A stretch of DNA of 46,306 nt from Bacteroidota bacterium (GTDB taxonomy: Bacteria; Bacteroidota; Bacteroidia; Bacteroidales; Prolixibacteraceae). The stretch is taken from positions 1 through 46,306 of the forward strand of contig JAHEYU010000048.1 in NCBI GenBank assembly GCA_023251435.1, given 5' to 3'. The translations under genes and the position numbers were made by a program. This document shows positions 18,496-29,400 of this stretch, in pieces (position 1 is the stretch's first letter; the number at the start of each line of letters is the position of its first letter). The notes under the pieces are model-generated. The model saw only the letters and a list, made by a program, of their open reading frames with translations, was not told the origin of the DNA and did not search any database.

Positions 18496-21400
18496 ATGAA
18501 AAAAATCAAAAAAACCATAATTCTGATTCTCGCGATTTGCAGTTTTATCGGGGCCAATGCTCAGACCAAAACCACCATTCGTGGTAAAGTGATCGATCAG
18601 AAGGATAAAGAGGCAGTTATTGGTGCAACAGTTATTGAGTCGGATAAAGATAACCGTGTTGTAAACGGTACTATTACAGATATCGACGGTAACTTTGTTT
18701 ATCAGATGAAAAATCCGGAGAATACCATGAAAGTGAGTGTGATCGGATATAATACAAAAACATTCAAGCCCAATCCGCTGAAAGCTGTTGTAATTGAACT
18801 TGTTTCTTCAGACATTGAGCTGGATCAGGTAACTGTTACAGCCAAGGCAAAATCTGATAACTCGTTAACAAATATTGATGACCGCGACAGGGCTTCGTCG
18901 AGTGTGAAAGTTGATCTGATGCAAATGAAAGATGCCGGTATCACATCGGCTGCCGACGCTCTTCAGGGAAAAGTATCGGGACTTGATATTATCAGCGCAT
19001 CGGGTGACCCGGGTTCGGGTTCGCAAATTGTTATCCGTGGTTTAAGTTCTATGGGAAATAACAAACCGCTGATCGTTATCGATGGTATTTCGCAGGACAA
19101 TGTTCCTTCGAGCTTCGACCTTAGTTCGGCCGACTCACAGGATATCAGTAACATGATCAATATCGCCCTTCAGGATATTAAATCGATCGAGGTACTGAAA
19201 GATGCCGCTTCTACAGCTGTTTACGGTTCGAAAGGTGCCGACGGGGTTTTGCTCATCGAAACTTATCGCGGAAGAATGGGAAAAGTACAGTTCGATTATA
19301 CCTATAAAAACAGTATGAACTTCCAGCCACCGGCAATCCCCATGTTGAATGGTGATGAGTACGTGACACTTCAGCTGGAACAATGGCACAACAGCCGCGG
19401 TGTATTCGATCTTCCACGCGAAATTGCCTACGACAGAGATTATCCCGATTTTTATAACTATTCGGCCAACACCGACTGGTTGGGCGCTATTACCCAGAAC
19501 TCGATTACCAACGACCACTATTTTAAGATCTCGGGCGGGGGCGAAAAAACAAGGTATTTTACTTCTTTCAGTTATGTTGACGAAGGTGGGACCACTATTA
19601 ATACCGGTTCAAAACGTTTTTCAACCCGCGTAAACCTCGACTATTTCCTTTCTCAGAAATTGTTGTTTACAGTTCAGTTTAACTATTCTAACAACAAAAC
19701 TGATGGTAATATTAATATTAATGGCCGAAATATCAGGCAAATGGCATATCTGAAAGCTCCAAACATGAGTATTTGGGAACACGATGCCGATGGAAACCTG
19801 ACAGGTGAATATTTTACCCGTAATTTCGATAAAACTTCGAATTATCAGGGTGACGGATATGGATATTTCAACCCGGTTGCTGTTGCCAATCTTGGAAAGA
19901 GCGACGTTTCGGAGAACATGCTCGAAAACTCTTTCAAGTTAAAATATACGATCAAAGACTGGTTGATTTTTAAGGAAACAGTTTCATTCCAATACACCGG
20001 TAAAAAATCGAACACTTATCTTCCGTACAATGCCATTGGTTCCGACTGGCTGGCATGGACAGTAAACAAGGCCGAAGAAAACAACAGCCTTTATTCAGCT
20101 TTTAAAACTGAAAGCCAGTTTGTGTTCTATGTGCCTTTTACATCAACCGATCATTTGTTATCTGGTACAGCTACCTGGGCAACCAATCAATCGAGCGACG
20201 AAGGTATGAATATCCAGAGTAACCGTATCCCGAGTACCAATATTCAGGACCCGGCTGTTGGATCTCAGATTAACTGGATTAGCTCTGGTTCAAGTCAGAA
20301 AAGTGATCTTGGAGCTTTATTAAGCCTTAACTACAAGTATAAAGACCGCTATATGTTTCAGGGTAGTTACAGGGCCGATGCCAACTCTGCGTTTGGTGCT
20401 GCCAATCGCTGGGGTACATTCAAAGGAATCTCAGGAGGATGGCGTTTCTCTGATGAACCTTTTCTCGATGCATGGAATAGCTGGATGAGCGATTGTATGT
20501 TTCGCATCAGCTGGGGTACTTCGGGTCGTCCGCCATGGAACTCTTATGCCCGCTATTCAACTTACGAAACAACCAATCCGGGTAATTACATCACCAACCC
20601 GGCAATCGTTCCAACCAGCGTACAGTTGGATGACCTTAGATGGGAAAGTATCGCATCAACCAATATGGGGCTTGAGATAAACTTGTTTAAAGACAGATTA
20701 TTCCTTGAAGCTGATGTCTATAATAAGGTTACAACCGATTTGCTTTTTACAGATTACAGTATTCCTACTTCATCAGGCTTTACCCAGCTCAAATTCCTTA
20801 ATGGAGGGGAGTTGACCAATAAAGGCTGGGAATTTATGGTCAATTACAAAATTGTGCGTACGAAAGACTGGCTGGTAACAGTTGATTTTAACACTTCGCA
20901 GAATATCAATTCATTTACAAAGTTGCCCGAAAATTTCAATACCGAAAAATCAACTTCAATTGGTAACGGAGAGTATCCGAAACGTGTTGTTGTTGGCGAG
21001 CCTATTGGATCGTTCTTCGGATTCAGGTATCAGGGTGTTTGGGCATCTGATGAAGATGTGGTTGCCCGGGATGCTGAAGGTAACAATTTATACGACAGTG
21101 AAAATCGTCCGATTCCGGTAACTTATAAAGGAACTTACCAGTTCAAAGGCGGAGATGCCAAATATGAAGACATCAATCATGATGGTCAGATCGATTTGAA
21201 CGACGTAGTATATATTGGCGACTCGAACCCCGAATTTGTGGGCGGTTTCGGATCATCATTAAAATACAAAAATTTCGATATTTCATTCCAGTTCCATTAT
21301 CGTGTCGGATTTGACATTATTAATATGATTGCACTTCAAACCGAAGGTATGGACGGACGAAATAACCAGAGCAAGGCTGTACTTAGTCGCTGGAGAGTTC

Positions 21401-21732
21401 AGGGACAAAACGAAGTTGGCTTATTGCCACGAGCTTATATGGGGCATCCTGCAAACAATCTTGGTTCAGACCGTTACGTTGAGAGAGGTGATTTTATGCG
21501 ATTAAACAATGTGAAACTTGGTTATCGCTTAAGTCAGGAGTTATGTAATAAATTGAATTTGCAGAGCGCAAGTTTCTCATTAAGTGCACGTAAATTATTC
21601 ACCTTTACCAATTATTCCGGTCAGGATCCTGAAGTTGGACAGAATGCTGCTGATCCATTCTGGATTGGTGCTGATTATGCAAATACGCCTCCACCTAAAA
21701 TGGTAACACTAAGTTTGTCAGTTGGATTTTAA
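18496..21732 (+). CDS. SusC/RagA-family TonB-dependent outer-membrane transporter (first copy)
   Basis: 1078 aa from the ATG at 18496; a TTG 33 nt upstream is in frame, but the ATG directly precedes a standard signal peptide (MKKIKKTIILILAICSFIGANAQ). N-terminal carboxypeptidase-regulatory-like domain about 26-110 (IRGKVIDQKDKEAVIGATV). Plug domain about 130-260 with IVIRGLSSMGNNKPLIVIDG and the SusC-specific IEVLKDAASTAVYGSKGADGV. A 22-strand barrel follows, ending in aromatic LSLSVGF. It imports oligosaccharides using TonB energy and pairs with the SusD lid encoded 11 nt downstream. Second gene of the operon. Confidence 0.96.
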   Translation: MKKIKKTIILILAICSFIGANAQTKTTIRGKVIDQKDKEAVIGATVIESDKDNRVVNGTITDIDGNFVYQMKNPENTMKVSVIGYNTKTFKPNPLKAVVIELVSSDIELDQVTVTAKAKSDNSLTNIDDRDRASSSVKVDLMQMKDAGITSAADALQGKVSGLDIISASGDPGSGSQIVIRGLSSMGNNKPLIVIDGISQDNVPSSFDLSSADSQDISNMINIALQDIKSIEVLKDAASTAVYGSKGADGVLLIETYRGRMGKVQFDYTYKNSMNFQPPAIPMLNGDEYVTLQLEQWHNSRGVFDLPREIAYDRDYPDFYNYSANTDWLGAITQNSITNDHYFKISGGGEKTRYFTSFSYVDEGGTTINTGSKRFSTRVNLDYFLSQKLLFTVQFNYSNNKTDGNININGRNIRQMAYLKAPNMSIWEHDADGNLTGEYFTRNFDKTSNYQGDGYGYFNPVAVANLGKSDVSENMLENSFKLKYTIKDWLIFKETVSFQYTGKKSNTYLPYNAIGSDWLAWTVNKAEENNSLYSAFKTESQFVFYVPFTSTDHLLSGTATWATNQSSDEGMNIQSNRIPSTNIQDPAVGSQINWISSGSSQKSDLGALLSLNYKYKDRYMFQGSYRADANSAFGAANRWGTFKGISGGWRFSDEPFLDAWNSWMSDCMFRISWGTSGRPPWNSYARYSTYETTNPGNYITNPAIVPTSVQLDDLRWESIASTNMGLEINLFKDRLFLEADVYNKVTTDLLFTDYSIPTSSGFTQLKFLNGGELTNKGWEFMVNYKIVRTKDWLVTVDFNTSQNINSFTKLPENFNTEKSTSIGNGEYPKRVVVGEPIGSFFGFRYQGVWASDEDVVARDAEGNNLYDSENRPIPVTYKGTYQFKGGDAKYEDINHDGQIDLNDVVYIGDSNPEFVGGFGSSLKYKNFDISFQFHYRVGFDIINMIALQTEGMDGRNNQSKAVLSRWRVQGQNEVGLLPRAYMGHPANNLGSDRYVERGDFMRLNNVKLGYRLSQELCNKLNLQSASFSLSARKLFTFTNYSGQDPEVGQNAADPFWIGADYANTPPPKMVTLSLSVGF

Positions 21733-21743
21733 TTTGAACGAAT

Positions 21744-23219
21744 ATGAAAAAGATATTTAAAATACGGTTTATACTTTTATTCTTTGCTTTAGCAATGCAA
21801 TTTAGCTGTTCAAATTATCTGGAACTGATACCTCCAAATGGTTTGGTACGTGAAGAGTTTTGGCAGACAAAAGAAGATGTGGAAGCAGTTTTAATGGGTG
21901 CCTACCAGTCGTTCTCTCAAATGGACGGAGTTTTGTTTGCTTATGGTGAAGCCCGTGGTGATATGGTTACCTCTCATGCCAACTGGAAAGGATCGAACGA
22001 AAACAGATTGATGGAAAGTAACATCTATCCTGAAAACGGACTTTGCAATTGGGAGCGGTTTTATAAGGTGATCAACTATTGTAACGAAGTAATTAAAAAT
22101 GCTCCGGAAGTACAGGCTGTTGATAACACGTTTACCGATTTTCAGTTGAAAGGCTATTTGTCTGAAGCACATTTTCTTCGGAGCCTGAGTTACTTTTATC
22201 TTGTTCGCATTTTTAAAGATGTTCCGCTTGTATTGGAGCCTTCGGAAAGTGATGTAGTAGATTTTTATCTGCCCCAGACCAAAGGTGAAGATGTGTTGAA
22301 GGCCATGCTAGGCTACCTGAATGAATACCGGCAATATGCTACCGATGGTTATAAAACCCTCGACGAAGTAAAAGGGCGTGCAACCAAAGCCGCTTTCGAT
22401 GCTTTACTTGCCGATATCTCGCTTTGGAATTTCGATTATGCTGCAACGATTGCCTATGCCGACAGAATTCTTTCGAACAAAAACTTTGTGTTGATGCCAA
22501 GTGCCAGATGGTTCGAATTGTATTATCCCGGCAACTCACTCGAAAGTATTTTTGAGTTCCAGTTCAATAATAAATACAGTCAGAATAACAGCACTTACAA
22601 CTTTACCAACCGGTATGCCAATCAATACCTTCCAAGTCAGCGTGCAGCCGAGATTTTTGCACGTAAATACACTGTTGAACTTGTAAGAGGCGAAGATTTG
22701 TCGATTACGAAATTAAGCGAAGACAATTATCTGATATGGAAATATGCCGGAAGGGCACCCGACGGAAAAACACAACGTTCGGGTATCGACCAAAACAGCT
22801 GTAACTGGATTGTTTATCGTCTTGCCGATATATATCTGATGAAAGCCGAAGCACTGTCGCAACTTAGCAGATTTGACGAGGCTGCCAATTTATTAAATAT
22901 AATCAGGAGCCGTGCCAATGTTACCCCGATGGTTATTGGAAACTCTACTGTTGCTTTCGAAGACGCAATCATGGACGAACGTGCCCTTGAATTGGCTTTC
23001 GAAGGAAAACGCTGGTTTGATTTACTCCGTATGGGACGTCGTAACAATTATAGCCGTAAGGATAAACTGGTTGAAATAATTATTAAAAACGTTCCTTCAA
23101 CTCAGAAACGTATTTTGTCAGCTAAACTTACCAATCCGCTGGGTTGGTACCTGCCGGTTTACAAAAGCGAAATAGAGCGTAATAAAAACCTGGTTCAAAA
23201 CCCCTACTATATTTTTTAA
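21744..23219 (+). CDS. SusD/RagB-family surface glycan-binding lipoprotein (first copy)
   Basis: 491 aa. Lipobox QFSC (Cys22) followed by SNYLELIPPNGL. Early motif REEFWQTKEDVEAVLMGAYQ, TPR-type helices (LSEAHFLRSLSYFYLVRIFKDVPLV) and the characteristic C-terminal segment IMDERALELAFEGKRWFDLLRMG. It is of ordinary family length. Forms the extracellular lid of the preceding SusC and captures oligosaccharides. It is separated by 11 nt from SusC and 3 nt from the next FAS1 gene. Confidence 0.95.
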   Translation: MKKIFKIRFILLFFALAMQFSCSNYLELIPPNGLVREEFWQTKEDVEAVLMGAYQSFSQMDGVLFAYGEARGDMVTSHANWKGSNENRLMESNIYPENGLCNWERFYKVINYCNEVIKNAPEVQAVDNTFTDFQLKGYLSEAHFLRSLSYFYLVRIFKDVPLVLEPSESDVVDFYLPQTKGEDVLKAMLGYLNEYRQYATDGYKTLDEVKGRATKAAFDALLADISLWNFDYAATIAYADRILSNKNFVLMPSARWFELYYPGNSLESIFEFQFNNKYSQNNSTYNFTNRYANQYLPSQRAAEIFARKYTVELVRGEDLSITKLSEDNYLIWKYAGRAPDGKTQRSGIDQNSCNWIVYRLADIYLMKAEALSQLSRFDEAANLLNIIRSRANVTPMVIGNSTVAFEDAIMDERALELAFEGKRWFDLLRMGRRNNYSRKDKLVEIIIKNVPSTQKRILSAKLTNPLGWYLPVYKSEIERNKNLVQNPYYIF

Positions 23220-23222
23220 CCA

Positions 23223-24788
23223 ATGAAAAAAACTTCTATCATATTAAGCTTACTGGTTGCACTTTTTCTGCAATACAGTTGTAAAAAATCAGATGTTCTT
23301 GATCCCGGATTTAAGGACATGCAGAAGTTTACTATCTATGGCTATCTTATGGAAAACGAGGAAGAATATTCAAATTTCCTTGAGATACTTAAAGCTGCCG
23401 GATTAGATAAGACACTAAGCGCTTATAATCCCGGAGGTAAAACCGGGGGTGTTGGATATACATTGTTTGTTCCGGATAATAAGGCGGTCGAAAACTTTAT
23501 TAAAGAAAGCGGACAATATGCAACATTGGCCGATTTATTAAAAGATAAAGAATATGTTGGTGCACTGGCCAGATACCATGTATTAAATCAAAGTGTTGCT
23601 TCAAACGAATTCCCTTTCGGTACGTTTACGCAGCCAACGCTATCACAGGATTACCTGAATGTGAATTTTGTGATCGGTAAGGATACTACCTATTACAAGA
23701 TCAACAACCAGGCTCAGGTTATAAAAGCAAATATTGAAACATCAAACGGCTACATTCAGGTAATTGGAACCATGCTGAAGCCCATTACTTTAAATAGTTA
23801 TGGATGGCTAAAAAAGAATACCAATTATTCAATTTTTATTGCGGCACTCGAAGCTACAGGAATTGATCGTACGATTGATGTTGACATGAAGCTTGAAAAT
23901 CAGACGCTAAGACCTTTCACTATTTTGGTTGAACCTGATTCGATTTATAAAAAGAGAAATATTAATTCGTTTGCTGATTTGGCTCAGTTTGTCAGCCCCG
24001 GCAGGACAGACTATAAAACTACAGGTAATCCGATGAATTTATTTGTGGGTTATCATCTACTTACCGGAAGTTACTTTCTTGACGATTTGGCAACAAGGGC
24101 CAGTAACTACAATACATTTGCCGATGTGCCGCTTAATATTAATGGTTTGGGTCTTGATATCGTAATTAATAAATACAAAGAAATTTTTGTAAGCGCCAAA
24201 AAAGATACGACCGACTTTGTTGGCATGTATTACGACGAAAGCAACATAAACACACAGAGTGGTGCCATTCACTTTATCAACCAGGTTTTAAGACCACAGA
24301 TTCCATCAAGAGCCATCGTAACTTATGAATTTTACGAAGAAGCTATACTGAATGAATACAGAAATACTGGCGGTACTTTCCCTATTGAAAACCCTGAACT
24401 ATTAAACACTATTACCTGGTCGGGCGGGGAACTTTCTTTTGTAGAATCGCTTGATGACACCGAAAGGGCCTGGGGTAGAGATTACTTACAAATTTTTGGC
24501 GACTTCACCATCACCTATACTATTCCTAAAATTATTCAGGGGAAATATGATGTTTATCTACATGCCAATGCATTTAGTACACAGAATGCTTTGGTTGAAC
24601 TTTCGATCGATGGAATTAAACTTGGTGGGTTGCTCGACCTGACAAAAGGGGGTAATGCAAATAATCCATATTTCAGGTTTAAAGTTGGAACCGTTGATTT
24701 TAAAAAGTACGACAGTCACGCGGTACAAGTTAAATCATTGATTCCAGGTCGGTTTATATGGGATTATATCAGATTCGAACCAATTTAA
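23223..24788 (+). CDS. FAS1 lipoprotein with C-terminal beta-sandwich (second FAS1 gene)
   Basis: 521 aa. Signal peptide with lipobox QYSC (Cys20). Two FAS1-type modules. The first is at about 40-200 (YSNFLEILKAAGLDKTL, YTLFVPDNKAVENF, LARYHVL); the second at about 205-365 (YSIFIAALEATGIDRTI, TILVEPDSIY, GYHLLTGSY, GAIHFINQVL). The last 150 residues (about 375-521) form a distinct region (SFVESLDDTERAWGRDYLQI, GKYDVYLHANAF, IWDYIRFEPI) that looks like a CBM-type jelly roll with the closing D-Y-I-R-F pattern. Together this resembles a surface glycan-binding protein of a PUL. Starts 3 nt after SusD, so translation is probably coupled. No catalytic motifs seen. Confidence 0.85.
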   Translation: MKKTSIILSLLVALFLQYSCKKSDVLDPGFKDMQKFTIYGYLMENEEEYSNFLEILKAAGLDKTLSAYNPGGKTGGVGYTLFVPDNKAVENFIKESGQYATLADLLKDKEYVGALARYHVLNQSVASNEFPFGTFTQPTLSQDYLNVNFVIGKDTTYYKINNQAQVIKANIETSNGYIQVIGTMLKPITLNSYGWLKKNTNYSIFIAALEATGIDRTIDVDMKLENQTLRPFTILVEPDSIYKKRNINSFADLAQFVSPGRTDYKTTGNPMNLFVGYHLLTGSYFLDDLATRASNYNTFADVPLNINGLGLDIVINKYKEIFVSAKKDTTDFVGMYYDESNINTQSGAIHFINQVLRPQIPSRAIVTYEFYEEAILNEYRNTGGTFPIENPELLNTITWSGGELSFVESLDDTERAWGRDYLQIFGDFTITYTIPKIIQGKYDVYLHANAFSTQNALVELSIDGIKLGGLLDLTKGGNANNPYFRFKVGTVDFKKYDSHAVQVKSLIPGRFIWDYIRFEPI

Positions 24789-24800
24789 ACTATTCATATA

Positions 24801-26345
24801 ATGAGATCTATATTCAAAATTATAATCGCTGCCATCGTTGTTGCCGGATTTGGGTGTACCGAAAAATGGGACGAGCACTATAATAATCAACCCGAAACCA
24901 TCAATACAAATGTTTGGGATGCTATCAAAGGCAAAAGCGAGTTGTCGAGTTTTGTTACCTTAATGGAGAAATACAAATTCGATACACTCTTTTTGTCAGA
25001 CGATACCTACACTTTGTTTGTTCCCGATAACAATGCAATGGCAAAAATGGTTATGTCGCAGGTTAGCGATACCACCATTTTAAACTATCATATTTCGAGA
25101 CATTACATTCAACCTGTCGATATACAGGGAAAACGTAAGTTGCAAACTTTGGCTTTAAAATATTCGACATTCGAGAATGCTGCCGGAAAACCTACTTATG
25201 ACGGAATTAAAATTAATTTCGAAAGTCCGTTATATGTTAATGGTAAATATTTTGTCATGAGTGATGTGGCAACACCAAGACTTAATCTCTATGAATATTT
25301 TGCAGTAAATAATCGCTACCTTAAAACCTACATTGATAAGAAGGACTCTATTATAATTGATAAGGAAAAGAGCAGACCAATCGGTTTTGATGATGAAGGA
25401 AATACCGTTTATGACACGATTGCAATCAAGGTGAATAAATTCGAAATGGCTTTTTTCCCTGTTTCTAAAGAATATCGTAAGTGGACTGCCACTTTTGTAT
25501 TTCCAAAAACAGCCAACTACGAAAATGCATTGACTGCGATGGCTCAAAGTCTGGGTGGCAATTTTGTCGATTACAAAAATATTCCGATAAAATGGCAGGA
25601 AGATATTCTGATTCCATACCTGCTTAAACAGGGAACTTACCTGAATATGCTTGAGCCTTTCGAAATAAAAGATAAAAGTGTACTGTCGTATAAACGTAAA
25701 TACAGTATGCTGAACATACAAGGCGACAGTATAATTGTTGATTATAAACCTACCGATCCATATTTATGCAGTAACGGCATATTTTACGACTATACCAATT
25801 TCGTTGTTCCCGTAAAACTCTATTCCGACACAGTTAAAATGGAAGGAGAATCGTTGATCAAAACTACCGGGATCAATCGTTATGCATGGAGGGATAGTGT
25901 TAAGGTAACAAGCTCAGCTTCGTTTACTGTTTTAAAAGACTATATCAAAGGAGCTTCAAAAGACTCGATTTTGGTTGTTAATTTCCTGAAAGGTTTTAAA
26001 GGAACCTACAAAGTTGAATTCAAATCAACCAATCTGTTCCCCCGGAAATACCGTATGGAGGTTCTTACCCACATGGATATTGGAGGTATATATGACATTT
26101 ACGTCAACAATGTTTTGGTCAAAACCTTTGATTATTACGACTATGTGAGGACCAGAGGATTGATTAAGAGCGTAACTGGCGCTACTTTTGTCCCAAAAGG
26201 CAGGTACAATAAATTTGACTGCTATGTTACCAATATCGTAGATTATGGCAAGCCGCAGATCCGTATCGAATATAAAGGACCTGGCAACGCTCCCGGCAAC
26301 GGGCTGGTAATCGATGCTCTATATTTTATTCCGGTCGCTAATTAA
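24801..26345 (+). CDS. FAS1-like lipoprotein with C-terminal jelly-roll domain (third FAS1 gene)
   Basis: 514 aa. Signal peptide with lipobox GFGC (Cys19) followed by TEKWDEHYNN. One clear FAS1 module near 35-170 (LSSFVTLMEKYKFDTLFLSD, YTLFVPDNNAMAKM, LNYHISRHYIQPVDI); a second, degenerate one lies at about 170-340 (NALTAMAQSLGGNFVDYKN). The C-terminal third (about 370-514) is a beta-sandwich with YKVEFKSTNLFPRKYRMEV, GIYDIYVNNVLV and the closing LVIDALYFIPV, like a carbohydrate-binding jelly roll. It has the same FAS1-plus-jelly-roll layout as the gene before it, but little direct sequence identity by eye. Twelve nt from the preceding gene, 55 nt before the second SusC. Confidence 0.8.
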   Translation: MRSIFKIIIAAIVVAGFGCTEKWDEHYNNQPETINTNVWDAIKGKSELSSFVTLMEKYKFDTLFLSDDTYTLFVPDNNAMAKMVMSQVSDTTILNYHISRHYIQPVDIQGKRKLQTLALKYSTFENAAGKPTYDGIKINFESPLYVNGKYFVMSDVATPRLNLYEYFAVNNRYLKTYIDKKDSIIIDKEKSRPIGFDDEGNTVYDTIAIKVNKFEMAFFPVSKEYRKWTATFVFPKTANYENALTAMAQSLGGNFVDYKNIPIKWQEDILIPYLLKQGTYLNMLEPFEIKDKSVLSYKRKYSMLNIQGDSIIVDYKPTDPYLCSNGIFYDYTNFVVPVKLYSDTVKMEGESLIKTTGINRYAWRDSVKVTSSASFTVLKDYIKGASKDSILVVNFLKGFKGTYKVEFKSTNLFPRKYRMEVLTHMDIGGIYDIYVNNVLVKTFDYYDYVRTRGLIKSVTGATFVPKGRYNKFDCYVTNIVDYGKPQIRIEYKGPGNAPGNGLVIDALYFIPVAN

Positions 26346-26400
26346 TTAATAAGATAAACCAGCTAACTAATCTGATTATAATCTGGTCTCAATCTATAAA

Positions 26401-29400
26401 ATGAAAATTGATACAATGATTAATAACCTATTCACCACTGCAAACTGGAAGAAAGCTGCGCTTATAGTTCCTGTGTTGCTTTTGAGTTTATTTTCATCGG
26501 AGGCGCAAAGCCAAATGCCGAATGACTCCATTGTTGTAAAGGGGGTAATTGTTTCAGGAACAAATACACCATTGTCTAACATTACCATAAGTATCGAGGG
26601 GTCAAGACAGTTACCTGCCGTTACCAACGAAGCTGGAGAATTTAGCATTAAAGCTGGAGCCAGTGATAAATGGTTAATTATTTCACCGGTAAGTGATTAT
26701 AAAACCAAACGCGTATTTCTGAATAACAGAAGCGAATTGAAGGTTTACCTATCGGCAAACGACATGTCAGCGGGTGATGATCCTGTAACCATTCTATCGC
26801 AAAAAACAATCAAGAAAGACATTGTAGCTTCCTATTTCGATTTGAAATCGACAGATGGCTACAAGACTTCGGCGTTTTCGATCGACGAATTTATGCAGGG
26901 GAAAACACCCGGTATTAATGTTGTTCGCAAAGATGGAACGCCCGGATCAGGCGCAATTGTTTCGGTGCGAGGTGTTAATTCAATCATGACCAATACCCAA
27001 CCGCTGTATATCGTTGATGGAATCCCGATGGAAAATCCCGGATTGTTTGGATCAAACCTGGATGGTTATTCCTACAACCCTCTGATGGCAATCAATACAC
27101 TTGATATTTCGAAAGTTACAATCGTTAAAGATCCAACTATTACATCAAGTTACGGATCCAAGGCATCCAATGGCGTTGTCTTTGTCGAAACACTTGACCC
27201 AAGTGCAACTCAAACTTCTATTGACGTTGATTTGCGTACAGGTTATTCTATGGCACCTGCCAACCAGATTCCACAGATGAATGCAGGGCAGCACAAAACT
27301 TTCGCCAATGAGGTACTATTCTCTTCAGGAATGTTTGAAGAAAATATCAAATTACGATACCCAAATTTATTTTTGGAAAGTGATGATGATCGTTTTATTG
27401 ACTACCAGCATAATACTAACTGGCAAGACAAGATTTTTGAGAATTCGACCTTTACCAATGTTAATCTGAAAGTTAAAGGGGGAGATGCTATTGCCCGTTA
27501 CGGTCTTTCTTTCGGTTACACAACCAGCGATGGTATTGTAAAATCGACTGGTTACGATAGTTATAATCTAAGGTTTGTCAGCCGTCTGAATATTTTCAGA
27601 TGGTTAAGAATGAATTCCGGAGTATCTCTGAATTACAGTACTGCGAATTTGAAAGAATCAGCAAAATTGCCACAAACAAACCCAATTATGGCGAGTCTGA
27701 GCAAATCACCGATGCTGAATCCATACCAGTATGACCTTCAGGGTAATATGCTTACAACTTTGAGCGAGGTTGACGAACTAGGTGTAAGTAATCCGGTGGC
27801 GATCATTGAAAAATTTGTTGGAAGAAACAGTAACTACCACTTTATTTCGACCATGGGATTTGAAGCTACGCTTAATAAAGACCTGATGTTGAATTCGAAC
27901 TTCGGTTTGACTTATAATGCAATGAAAGAGCAGATTTTTATGCCTAATCATGGTATGGCACATTATTATAACGACGAGGCATATAACGCAGCTAAATCTA
28001 CCACTAACTACCTTTTGTCGTTCTATAATAATACCTATCTATCGTACAAAAAAGTAATTAATAAAGTACACAATATTTCTTCAAATACAGGTGTAAATCT
28101 GCTGACAAACAATTATCAACTTGATTGGGCGCTTACTATGAATGCTCACCAAAATGATGAATATCAGTCTCTTCAGGACGGAAATAACAACTTGCGCCGA
28201 ATAGGCGGACAAAATCGTACCTGGAACTGGATATCGTTGTACGAAAACCTGAATTACAGTTTCAAGGACAAGTACATGGTGTCGGCAAGTGTTTCTCTTG
28301 ATGGTTCGTCCAGAGTTGGAAATACTGCTATCAATACTTTGAAAATTGCTGATAATCCATTTGGTTTGTTTTATTCGGCCGGTTTGGGATGGCGTTTGTC
28401 GAGCGAGTCTTTCCTGAACGAAATTAGCTGGCTGGATGAATTTAAATTACGAGCCTCTTATGGAAAATCTGGGAACGACGATATCGGTGAATCGAATGCC
28501 TCGGATTATTATCAATCGGTAAAATTCCGCGAAACTGTTGGTTTATATCCGGCAATTATTCCAAATCAGGATTTGAGTTACGAAACAGTAAGTCAGTTAA
28601 ACACTGGTGTCGATCTGGCTTTGATGGGAAGTAGAATTCGTTTAACTTTCGATTTGTTCAAATCTACTACCAACGATATGCTTATTCTTACTCCGATGAA
28701 ATCGTATCTTGGATATAGCTATCGTCCCGAAAATGGTGGTAAAATGCAGAATAACGGAATCGAGCTAAATGCTTTCCTCCGCATTGTCGATGGAAAATCA
28801 TTCAAATGGGATGTTCAGGGAAATTATGCTAAAATTAAGAACGAAATCACTGAACTGAAAGGCGATAAATTAGTAAGTCTGGTTGAAGGTGGCGAAATTG
28901 TAAACATGGTAGGCGAATCTGCCAATAGCTTTTATGGCTACATTTTTGAAGGTGTTTACACTACTGCTGCTGAGGCACAATCTGCCAATTTGTTGAATGA
29001 TAAACTAGCAAAATTTAATGCAGGTGATGCAAAATTTGTTGATATATCTGGTTCCGAAAACAAACCTGATGGAATCATCAACCAATACGACAAAACAGTG
29101 ATCGGTTCATCGATGCCTGATTTCTTCGGAGGTTTCCAGAATACATTTATTTACAAAAACTGGACATTAAATACCCATATCAATTTTGTTTCAGGAAACG
29201 AAGTTTTCAATTACGTGCGCTACAGAAACGAAAAAATGACAGGACTTGAAAATCAAAGCGCCAGTGTTTTAAGCAGATGGCAATACGACGGACAGGTCAC
29301 CAATGTACCCCGTGCATTGTGGAACGACCCGGTTGGAAACTCTGCTTTCTCGACCCGTTGGATTGAAGATGGATCTTATATCAGGATTCAAAACATTTCG